NCBI GenBank assembly: GCA_027064945.1
Contig: JAMOPB010000486.1
Coordinates: 1-5,205, forward strand
Reading direction: 5' to 3'
From: Candidatus Cloacimonadota bacterium
GTDB lineage: Bacteria > Cloacimonadota > Cloacimonadia > Cloacimonadales > TCS61
Length of the DNA stretch: 5,205 bases
Positions within the stretch are counted from its first letter, which is position 1. Every line of letters begins with the position of its first letter. Made by a program: the position numbers and the translations under genes. The notes under the pieces are model-generated. The model had not been told where the DNA came from and did not search any database. It worked only from the letters and a program-made list of their open reading frames with translations. Shown here piece by piece: positions 1-5,205 of this stretch.

Positions 1-1
1 T

Positions 2-1060
2 GACGATAATGCTTTATTCCTGAATATATTAGGTTGGATAGGAGCGATCTCTTCTTTAGGTGGAGCAATTGTAGCAGTTTTCCAAGAAGATATTAAGCGA
101 ATCGTTGCTTGGTCATCAATTAGTCAATTAGGATATATTGTATTGGCGTTTGCATCGATGGAACATATTGGCTGGTTATCCGGTCTGTATCTCACCGCAA
201 ATCATATGCTTTTTAAAATGATGATTTTCTTAGCATTTGCAGGTGTGATTATGAGAACCGGAAAACGCAATATGTATGAAATGGGTGGATTAATAAAACA
301 AATGCCTTTTACATTTATAACCGTGCTTGTTGGAATTATTGTAATTGCGGGAGTGCCACCATTAAGCGGATTTGGGACAAAATGGATGTTGTATAATTCC
401 TTAATTGAAAAAGGTTGGTATTTTCAAGCTGCTGTAACACTTTTTTCCAGTGCAATTGCTTTCATGTATCTTTTTAGATTGATTTATACAATCTTTTTAG
501 GACAAGCAAAACCGGAAAATAAAGCGGCAAAAGAAGCCCCATTATGGTTATTGATACCACAATATATCGGAATTTTTGGGATTATGATTATTTCGATGAA
601 ACCAAAAATTATTTTATTACCGTTAAGCAATTTGATCTCAGATTACGTTCCAACAAATGTTTCATGGAATGGTGATACTATGATTTCTCATTTAGGTTAT
701 TGGAACGGATTTATGATTATGATGATAACAATGGTATTATTTGTAATCCCATTTATGTGGTTGCTTTTTATAACAAGAAAAGTACAAAAAGTAAAACAAT
801 TCAATATAGTATTTGCTGCAGAAAGACCGGATAGACCACGCACAACACACTTTGCACATAATATGTATGCACATTATAATCGCGTAATGGGTTGGGCTGT
901 GCATCCGAAATATGCTTCTCGTTTTTGGGATGAGATTAGTGAATGGTTCCATTCTACCGGAGCAATTTTACGTAATTTATACTCAGGAAACGGTCAAACA
1001 TATATCTTACAAATACTAATATATTTCGTAATCTTATTCTTTATCATGGGAGGCAAATAA
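2..1060 (+). CDS. Ion-translocating antiporter-like membrane subunit (NuoL/M/N, EchA/MbhH-like), 5' end outside window
   Basis: This is the C-terminal 352 residues of a proton- or sodium-conducting subunit of a complex I-like enzyme. The frame is open from base 2, and family motifs occur before the first possible internal start (TTG at 143), so the real start lies upstream of the window. Seen (numbering from base 2): DIKRIVAWSSISQLGY at 30-45, the Proton_antipo_M signature; NHMLFK with His68 and Lys72, matching the HxxxK channel residues of NuoL; MGGL near 94-97; and PPLSGFGTK at 119-127, with Lys127 at the conserved TM12 lysine position. Several hydrophobic helices follow, then a hydrophilic stretch (about 265-330) and a last membrane helix. 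The tail has AERPDRPRTTHF and SGNGQTY, which I associate with Ech/Mbh-type rather than NuoM-type proteins. The stop codon overlaps the next start by 1 base. Ion-channel function is inferred; whether it moves H+ or Na+ cannot be told. Confidence 0.93.
   Translation, partial: DDNALFLNILGWIGAISSLGGAIVAVFQEDIKRIVAWSSISQLGYIVLAFASMEHIGWLSGLYLTANHMLFKMMIFLAFAGVIMRTGKRNMYEMGGLIKQMPFTFITVLVGIIVIAGVPPLSGFGTKWMLYNSLIEKGWYFQAAVTLFSSAIAFMYLFRLIYTIFLGQAKPENKAAKEAPLWLLIPQYIGIFGIMIISMKPKIILLPLSNLISDYVPTNVSWNGDTMISHLGYWNGFMIMMITMVLFVIPFMWLLFITRKVQKVKQFNIVFAAERPDRPRTTHFAHNMYAHYNRVMGWAVHPKYASRFWDEISEWFHSTGAILRNLYSGNGQTYILQILIYFVILFFIMGGK
1048..1053 (+). promoter_or_regulatory. Ribosome binding site for the NuoH-like gene, inside the end of the preceding gene
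   Basis: GGGAGG lies 6 bases before the ATG at 1060, within the last codons of the antiporter-like gene. The stop and start overlap as TAATG, so the two membrane subunits are probably translationally coupled. This site supports 1060 as the start. Confidence 0.8.
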
Positions 1061-1977
1061 TGAACTTACAACTATTGACTAAAATCGGATACACTTGCAT
1101 CTCTATTGCAGTTATGGTTATATATGGTTTGTTGGCCGGTGGAATAATGGCTCGTATTCGTGCCAGAGCTTATGGTCGTTATGGAATTCCTGTTTGGCAA
1201 CCGTTTTTAGATATTCTAAAAAACATTACTCAAAGATCTGCAATTTCGCACGGAATGATGTTTTATCTAGGACCGGTATTTCGTTTAACAGGCGGATTGG
1301 GAACTTATCTATTTATACCTGCCGTGTTAGGAAGTGCGATATTTTCTAATTTTAGTTCTGCAGGAGATATTTTCTTAGTAATGTATTTTATCTTTTTAGG
1401 TCAGTTAGGAATGGCATTAGGTGCAGGAGAAGGCGGGCATCCTTATAGTGGAATTGCAACCGCCAGAGGTTTGGCTCAAATGAGTGCTTTTGAATTACCA
1501 TTTGCCCTATCTGTAATCTCTCTTGCAATTCAATATGATACTTTTAGTATTATCAAGATTGTAGAAGCGCAACAATATGGTGTTTTATCTTGGACAATGT
1601 TTACAAATCCTCTTGCAACTATTGCCGGATTTATTGCTTTGTTGGGTATGAATATGAATGCTCCGTTTAATATTGTAATTGCACCTCAAGAAGTTCCTTT
1701 GGGACCACCAACCGAATATCCAAGTCAGTTTCTTAGTATGCTACAAACAAATAGAGGTTTGTTTTTAGCAGCAAAATTAACTCTGTTTATGAATTTATTC
1801 TTTGGAGGAGCAACTTCAATTTGGATGTTGTTTGTAAAAACTTTTATTATTTTACTCGCTAATCTATTTGTTAGTGTTTCTTTCCCACGTTATAAACCGG
1901 AGCAATCAATTCGCTTTTTCCTTAAATATCCAACTGTAATTGGAATTTTATCGATAGTGTTTATGATGTTTAAATAA
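1060..1977 (+). CDS. NuoH/EchB-like membrane anchor subunit (respiratory-chain NADH dehydrogenase subunit 1 family)
   Basis: This 305-residue polytopic membrane protein (by eye about eight helices) has the usual NuoH/EchB length. In this family it anchors the peripheral arm and links the redox site to the ion channels. Seen: the first helix (about 11-30) followed by RIRARAYGRYGIPVWQP at 32-48, resembling the RI-ARxQxRxGP-xxQP loop of Ech/Mbh membrane subunits; GGHPYSGIATARGLAQ at 125-140; the conserved helix glutamate Glu145 in FELP; and PTEY at 217-220, matching the (S/T)EY motif. Odd: the segment that is normally PFDLPEAExE reads PFNIVIAPQE at 202-211. The Asp and two of the Glu are replaced, while Glu211 and Glu219 are kept. 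The start is set by GGGAGG 6 bases upstream and by the 1-base overlap with the previous gene. A 59-base gap follows. Family assignment is firm; the redox partner is not known. Confidence 0.92.
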   Translation: MNLQLLTKIGYTCISIAVMVIYGLLAGGIMARIRARAYGRYGIPVWQPFLDILKNITQRSAISHGMMFYLGPVFRLTGGLGTYLFIPAVLGSAIFSNFSSAGDIFLVMYFIFLGQLGMALGAGEGGHPYSGIATARGLAQMSAFELPFALSVISLAIQYDTFSIIKIVEAQQYGVLSWTMFTNPLATIAGFIALLGMNMNAPFNIVIAPQEVPLGPPTEYPSQFLSMLQTNRGLFLAAKLTLFMNLFFGGATSIWMLFVKTFIILLANLFVSVSFPRYKPEQSIRFFLKYPTVIGILSIVFMMFK

Positions 1978-2020
1978 GAAAAATGATTAAGATAATGTAA
2001 GTAAACCGTATCTATTTTAT

Positions 2021-2025
2021 AGGAG
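2021..2025 (+). promoter_or_regulatory. Ribosome binding site for the NuoB-like gene
   Basis: AGGAG lies 11 bases before the ATG at 2037, a slightly long spacing. It sits in the 59-base gap (1978-2036), the largest in the operon. I see no hairpin terminator there and no clear -35/-10 pair. Confidence 0.6.
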
Positions 2026-2036
2026 TAGAAAAATAT

Positions 2037-2663
2037 ATGAAAAACAAAAATGATAAGAAAATATTAGAAAATGCGGATCTTAAACCGATTGATAAAGATC
2101 TGTTTAGTAATGCATATCCTGAAACAGTTCCACCATTAAATAAATATATGGAAAAATTGGCAAACTGGGCAAGGGCTAACTCTTTATGGTTCTTAGCGTT
2201 TGGTACAGGATGCGGAGCCATCGAATTGCGTCCGCTTCTAACTTCTCGTTTTGATATTTATAGCAAAGGTATAGCTCCAAGACCAACCCCAAGACAATCC
2301 GGCGTTTTTATTATCGGTGGCTATAGCAGTGTTAAAACTCTTAAGCGTATTATCCGCAGTTATGAACAGATGCAAAATCCTAAATTTGTGATTTCCTTAT
2401 GCAGTTGTTCAATCAATGGTGGAATGTATTTTGATAGCTATAACACGATAAATCAGATAGATAAATATATCCCGGTTGATGTTTTTATCACAGGTTGTAT
2501 GCCGCGTCCTGAAGCTATTATGGCAGGATTTGATAAATTAAAAGAAAGAATTTTGGCAGGGAAGACTGAAGGCGCTAATAAATATGTGGAAAATTTTGAA
2601 TATTACAAGGCAAATCAGAAAAAAATCATCAAAGATTGGAATATGCCTGATTACAACTGGTAA
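2037..2663 (+). CDS. NuoB/EchC-like iron-sulfur subunit with altered proximal-cluster cysteines
   Basis: This 208-residue soluble peripheral-arm subunit holds the proximal [4Fe-4S] cluster (N2 in complex I), which passes electrons to the catalytic site at the NuoD interface. Seen: FGTGCGAIE at 55-63, PTPRQSGV at 83-90, SYEQMQNPKFVIS at 108-120, CSCSINGG at 122-129, PVDVF at 146-150 and GCMPRPEAI at 153-161. All match NuoB landmarks in order and spacing. Odd: complex I has tandem Cys-Cys before (A/D)xE and hydrogenases have CxxC. Here it is Cys59-Gly60, so the cysteine shared by both families is missing. An extra Cys122 stands two residues before the canonical Cys124, and Cys154 is kept. Exactly four cysteines exist in the protein. 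A charged N-terminal extension (1-30) precedes the core. A short 14-base gap leads to the NuoC-like gene. The family is firm; cluster ligation is inferred. Confidence 0.93.
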   Translation: MKNKNDKKILENADLKPIDKDLFSNAYPETVPPLNKYMEKLANWARANSLWFLAFGTGCGAIELRPLLTSRFDIYSKGIAPRPTPRQSGVFIIGGYSSVKTLKRIIRSYEQMQNPKFVISLCSCSINGGMYFDSYNTINQIDKYIPVDVFITGCMPRPEAIMAGFDKLKERILAGKTEGANKYVENFEYYKANQKKIIKDWNMPDYNW

Positions 2664-2667
2664 AATT

Positions 2668-2673
2668 GAGGAG
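2668..2673 (+). promoter_or_regulatory. Ribosome binding site deciding the NuoC-like start
   Basis: GAGGAG ends 4 bases before the ATG at 2678. An in-frame TTG at 2666 overlaps this site and has no site of its own, so the ATG at 2678 is preferred. Confidence 0.75.
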
Positions 2674-2677
2674 TATT

Positions 2678-3241
2678 ATGAAAACAAAATATGAAGCTAT
2701 AGAAAATGTAGATAATATCTTCGGAATTATAGATCAGCATGAGCAAAGACCTGATCTATCATTTATCACATTAGAAAAAGATAAGGTTATCCCGACACTT
2801 ATTCATCTTCGTGACGTAGAAAATTATTCTCATCTTGTTATGATTACTGCTGTTGATTTTATCGAAGATAATAAATTCCAAATTACATATCTTTTGCATA
2901 ATTATGAAAATAAAACTGATATTGGCGTGAAAACTCTAATCGATCGAGAAAATCCTACTATGCAATCAGGTCATAAATTATGGAAACAATTTGCCACATA
3001 TCAAAGAGAATTACACGAAATGTTTGGAATAGATTTTCCCGGTAGTCCAAGAATAAATGAGAATTTTGCCTTGGAAGGTTGGGAAGGAATTCCACCTATG
3101 AGGAAAGATTTCGATACTTTGGAATATTCGATGAAAACATATCACAATCGTTCCGGAAGAAAATCTTATGATCCGAAAACATATATGAAAAAACAATTGA
3201 AACAGGATATTTATAAACAATATCCCAAAAAAGGAGAGTAG
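2678..3241 (+). CDS. NuoC/EchD-like subunit (respiratory-chain NADH dehydrogenase 30 kDa family)
   Basis: This 187-residue soluble subunit of the connecting arm has no cofactor in known relatives. It packs against the NuoD-like subunit, and both are translated together here. Seen (numbering from ATG 2678): an alpha/beta N-terminal half with LVMITAVDF around 53-61 and FQITYLL around 67-73; then the 30 kDa signature YQRELHEMFGIDFPG at 108-122, corresponding to E-REx-DxFGIxFxGHP; and PPMRKDF at 139-145, matching the conserved PLRKDF. The C-terminal tail is lysine-rich. It is nearer in length to complex I NuoC cores than to the shorter EchD. There are no cysteines, as expected. The start 12 bases further upstream (TTG at 2666) is rejected because it overlaps the ribosome binding site. 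The stop is 2 bases before the next gene, suggesting translational coupling. Confidence 0.92.
   Translation: MKTKYEAIENVDNIFGIIDQHEQRPDLSFITLEKDKVIPTLIHLRDVENYSHLVMITAVDFIEDNKFQITYLLHNYENKTDIGVKTLIDRENPTMQSGHKLWKQFATYQRELHEMFGIDFPGSPRINENFALEGWEGIPPMRKDFDTLEYSMKTYHNRSGRKSYDPKTYMKKQLKQDIYKQYPKKGE
3231..3236 (+). promoter_or_regulatory. Ribosome binding site for the NuoD-like gene
   Basis: AAGGAG lies inside the last codons of the NuoC-like gene, 7 bases before the ATG at 3244. This supports that start and coupled translation of the two subunits. Confidence 0.8.
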
Positions 3242-3243
3242 AG

Positions 3244-4413
3244 ATGTTTGAACTTGATAGAAGTAAATACCCTCCAATGCAAGACGGAAAATCAGAATTC
3301 GATATTAACTCTCATAAATATCTAAAATTGTGGCATGGTCCTCAACATCCAGGTGTAACAGGAAATATGGCTCTTGAACTAACCGTTAGTGGTGATGAAG
3401 TAATTGAATTGAAAACACATATCGGATATTTGCATCGCGGATTTGAGAAATTAATGGAGCGTAGAAAATATATAAATTGTTTTCCAATTGTATGTCGTAT
3501 TTGCGTTCCTGAACCGGATACAAATGAGTATCTCTTCAGTACGGCAGTAGAAGAATTAGCAGGAATTGAGATCCCTGAAAAGGCAAAATGGATTAGAACT
3601 TTAAACCTTGAGATGTCTCGTTTAGGAAGTTTTTTAATGTGGCTTGGTGGTCAAGCTTCAATGTTTGGAATGGGTTCGGTAGGACAATGGTGCATTACTC
3701 ATCGTGATTATCTATTAGATCTATTCGAAGAGATGTGTGGTGCCCGTGTTTATCATATGTATATGGTTCCGGGTGGTGTTCGTGGAGATTTGCCTGATGG
3801 TTTTGGTAAACGTTTGGAAGCTGTCTTGCAAAAATGCGAAAAAGTGATAAGAGATTCCGAGATTGTTATGTTGAATAATAGCGTTTTACAAGCAAGATTA
3901 AAAGGTTTGGGCATAATTACTCCTGACATGATTGATAAATTTGGAATTGTAGGACCTAATGCTCGTGGTTCAGGTATTAAAAGAGATGTTAGAAAAGATA
4001 CTCCATATCTAATCTACGATCAACTCGATTTTCAAATCGAAACGGAAGATGGCGGAGATGGCTGGGCTAGATTGATAGTTAGATTTAAAGAGATGAAACA
4101 ATCTATCTCATTGATACGGCAGATTATGCAAAAGATGCCTAAAACCGGCGAGATTAAAGCAAAAATGCCAAATCCGTTACATTGGAAAATTCCTGCCGGC
4201 GAAACTTTTGTAAGAGCAGAATCCACTCGTGGAGAATATGGATACTATATGGTTTCAGACGGAAGTGAATATCCCAGAAAAATTACAGTTCGAGGTCCTA
4301 GCTATACTCACGCAATGTCATTACTTGAGCATTTAGGTGTAGGATTAAATATTGCAGATGTAGGTGGTATAATGGGAACATTGCATACATATCCACCTGA
4401 AATTGAACGTTAA
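3244..4413 (+). CDS. NuoD/EchE-like large (49 kDa / NiFe-hydrogenase-type) subunit lacking known active-site residues
   Basis: This 389-residue peripheral-arm subunit occupies the position of the catalytic subunit in complex I and group 4 hydrogenases. Seen: HGPQHPG at 31-37, THIGYLHRGFEKLMERR at 58-74, AVEELAG at 101-107, EEMCGARVYH at 162-171, PGGVRGDLP at 176-184, GSGIKRDVRKDTPY at 242-255, RGPSYTH at 350-356 and a C-terminus ending PPEIER. All are landmarks of the 49 kDa family at the usual length. Odd: no C-terminal DPCxxC is present, and the N-terminal hydrogenase motif RxCGxC reads RICVPE (Cys87 kept, second Cys replaced by Glu90). By hand alignment to Thermus Nqo4, the quinone-site His38, Tyr87 and Asp139 correspond to Thr39, Val88 and Met140. 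It is therefore unlikely to be a NiFe hydrogenase or an ordinary quinone reductase. An Ehr- or Mbx/Mbs-like role is the best analogy; the substrate is unknown. Confidence 0.93.
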   Translation: MFELDRSKYPPMQDGKSEFDINSHKYLKLWHGPQHPGVTGNMALELTVSGDEVIELKTHIGYLHRGFEKLMERRKYINCFPIVCRICVPEPDTNEYLFSTAVEELAGIEIPEKAKWIRTLNLEMSRLGSFLMWLGGQASMFGMGSVGQWCITHRDYLLDLFEEMCGARVYHMYMVPGGVRGDLPDGFGKRLEAVLQKCEKVIRDSEIVMLNNSVLQARLKGLGIITPDMIDKFGIVGPNARGSGIKRDVRKDTPYLIYDQLDFQIETEDGGDGWARLIVRFKEMKQSISLIRQIMQKMPKTGEIKAKMPNPLHWKIPAGETFVRAESTRGEYGYYMVSDGSEYPRKITVRGPSYTHAMSLLEHLGVGLNIADVGGIMGTLHTYPPEIER

Positions 4414-4415
4414 GC

Positions 4416-4420
4416 AAGGA
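4416..4420 (+). promoter_or_regulatory. Ribosome binding site for the ferredoxin-flavoprotein fusion gene
   Basis: AAGGA in the 15-base gap after the NuoD-like stop, 8 bases before the ATG at 4429, supports that start. Confidence 0.7.
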
Positions 4421-4428
4421 ATATTATT

Positions 4429-5205
4429 ATGATAAATATAAAAAATTTAGTTTCCCCTTTCTATGTTTGGAAAAGAGCTTTTGAAAAGCCTTATACAAAT
4501 AAGAAACCTTTAACTACGCGTCCTGGAGCAGAGCGCTATCGAGGTTTCCATATAAATGATATAGATAAATGTATTGGCTGCGGATCTTGCGAAGAAATAT
4601 GCCAAAATATGTCGATCGATTTAGTTCCTGTGGAAGGAATCGAAACAACTGAAGGTGATAGTGGTTTACGTCCTCAAATAGATTATGGACGTTGTTGTTG
4701 GTGTGCTCTCTGTGTTGATATTTGTCCGTCAGGATCTTTAACTATGAGTAATGAATACATTTGGTTGGAAGAAGGTGACGGAGAAGTAGCTGATAAATAT
4801 GTGTTTATTCCCGGAGTAGATCTGAAACCTTGGGATAATAACGAACTTGGATATAAACGTCCGGCTAACTATGCAATATTAGAATATGATCGAGTGGATA
4901 TGCCAATCTTGGAAGCTGAAGAACGAAAAACAAGCTTTATTGAAATGGTTCAAGGTTATAGCGATTATGAAGCAAAAAAAGAAGCAGACCGATGCGTACA
5001 ATGCGGAATTTGTGTTGCTACTTGCCCGGCTCATATGGATATTCCAGAATATATAAAGGCTATTCGTGAAGACGATTTAGATGAAGCTGTAAGACTTTTA
5101 TACAAAACAAATCCTTTCTCTAATAGTTGCGGAAGAATTTGTACCCATAGATGTGAAAATGTTTGCGCTTTAGAACATCAAGGCGAAGCAATTTCCATTC
5201 GTTGG
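4429..5205 (+). CDS. NuoI/EchF-like 2[4Fe-4S] subunit fused to a GltD/NfnB-type iron-sulfur domain, 3' end outside window
   Basis: The frame is open from ATG 4429 to the window edge, giving 259 residues with no stop. Residues about 38-105 form a NuoI-like double ferredoxin domain: RYRGF at 36-40, then Cys48, 51, 54, 58 and Cys89, 92, 95, 99 followed by Pro100. These should bind two [4Fe-4S] clusters that wire the arm to the NuoB-like subunit. Cys90 is an extra, adjacent cysteine. A linker of about 80 residues, rich in acidic and aromatic residues, follows. From about 180 a second module begins: EADRCVQCGICVATCP (Cys189, 192, 195, 199), DIPEYI, then NPFSNSCGRICTHRCENVC with Cys234, 238, 242, 246. 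This is the Fer4_20 pattern that precedes the FAD/NAD(P)H domains of glutamate synthase small subunit, NfnB and dihydropyrimidine dehydrogenase. The flavin part is expected downstream but is not seen. The fusion suggests an electron entry or exit point at NAD(P)H. Confidence 0.9.
   Translation, partial: MINIKNLVSPFYVWKRAFEKPYTNKKPLTTRPGAERYRGFHINDIDKCIGCGSCEEICQNMSIDLVPVEGIETTEGDSGLRPQIDYGRCCWCALCVDICPSGSLTMSNEYIWLEEGDGEVADKYVFIPGVDLKPWDNNELGYKRPANYAILEYDRVDMPILEAEERKTSFIEMVQGYSDYEAKKEADRCVQCGICVATCPAHMDIPEYIKAIREDDLDEAVRLLYKTNPFSNSCGRICTHRCENVCALEHQGEAISIRW

Noticed and set aside
737..952. Minus-strand open frame of 71 codons
   Set aside because: It lies opposite the conserved antiporter-like gene, has no recognisable motif, and its composition looks like a shadow.
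143..1060. Starting the first gene at the TTG at 143
   Set aside because: The frame is open back to base 2 and encodes the conserved DIKRxxAxSS signature before this codon, so the gene begins outside the window.
1095..1349. Plus-strand open frame of 84 codons in another frame
   Set aside because: It lies fully inside the NuoH-like gene, whose frame carries clear family motifs.
1978..2036. Possible internal promoter (a GATAAT-like -10 near 1991) or terminator in the 59-base gap
   Set aside because: No matching -35 at proper spacing and no hairpin. AT-rich DNA gives such hexamers by chance.
2012..2221. Minus-strand open frame of 69 codons over the 59-base gap and the NuoB-like start
   Set aside because: It mostly overlaps conserved NuoB-like coding sequence and has no family resemblance.
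3011..3277. Minus-strand open frame of 88 codons across the NuoC/NuoD-like junction
   Set aside because: It is opposite the conserved 30 kDa signature. Its hydrophobic Phe/Ile-rich product is what the antisense of Lys/Glu-rich AT-rich coding sequence gives.
4032..4226. Minus-strand open frame of 64 codons
   Set aside because: It is antisense to the conserved NuoD-like gene and has no supporting features.
3244..4413. Calling the large subunit a group 4 NiFe hydrogenase (EchE)
   Set aside because: The C-terminal CxxC and one N-terminal cysteine needed for the NiFe centre are absent.
2..5205. Calling the operon an ordinary NADH:quinone oxidoreductase (nuo)
   Set aside because: Gene order is Ech-like, the quinone-contact residues and the Cys-Cys of the proximal cluster are missing, and the NuoI-like subunit carries an unrelated fused module.

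Overview
This AT-rich window (5205 bases, by eye well under half GC, not counted) is entirely occupied by one plus-strand operon. It encodes a complex I-like, ion-pumping membrane oxidoreductase. Six genes are present, and the first and last are cut by the window edges. In order they are: the C-terminal part of a NuoL/M/N-type (EchA-like) ion-translocating subunit (2-1060), a NuoH/EchB-like membrane anchor (1060-1977), a NuoB/EchC-like iron-sulfur subunit (2037-2663), a NuoC/EchD-like subunit (2678-3241), a NuoD/EchE-like large subunit (3244-4413), and the N-terminal part of a NuoI/EchF-like ferredoxin subunit fused to a GltD/NfnB-type iron-sulfur domain (4429-5205). The gene order is that of the Ech energy-converting hydrogenase operon (EchABCDEF). 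The sequences, however, are neither those of an Ech hydrogenase nor those of a quinone-reducing complex I.

The genes are tightly packed. The first two overlap by 1 base, and most other gaps are 2-15 bases. The largest gap is 59 bases, between the membrane module (antiporter subunit plus NuoH-like) and the peripheral-arm module (B, C, D, I-like). Almost every start has a recognisable Shine-Dalgarno sequence. I see no convincing promoter, terminator, RNA gene, repeat, CRISPR array or mobile element.

The main point of interest is the active site. The NuoD-like subunit lacks the C-terminal CxxC and one of the two N-terminal cysteines needed to bind a NiFe centre. By my hand alignment it also lacks the His, Tyr and Asp that contact quinone in complex I. 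The NuoB-like subunit has Cys-Gly where complex I has Cys-Cys at the proximal cluster, but it has gained a cysteine two residues before another conserved ligand. The NuoH-like subunit has lost most of the acidic PFDLPEAE loop that borders the quinone chamber. The ion-channel lysine and histidine of the antiporter-like subunit are kept. Together this suggests a functional redox-driven ion pump of the Ech-related (Ehr) or Mbx/Mbs type with an unidentified terminal reaction. Electrons are probably exchanged with NAD(P)H or ferredoxin through the flavoprotein-like extension fused to the NuoI-like subunit. The flavin and nucleotide domains themselves would lie beyond the window.

The organism is a bacterium using ordinary ATG starts and Shine-Dalgarno sites. 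An AT-rich anaerobe, for example from the Cloacimonadota or a neighbouring lineage, would fit, but this is a guess from composition and gene content. I could not run a search.
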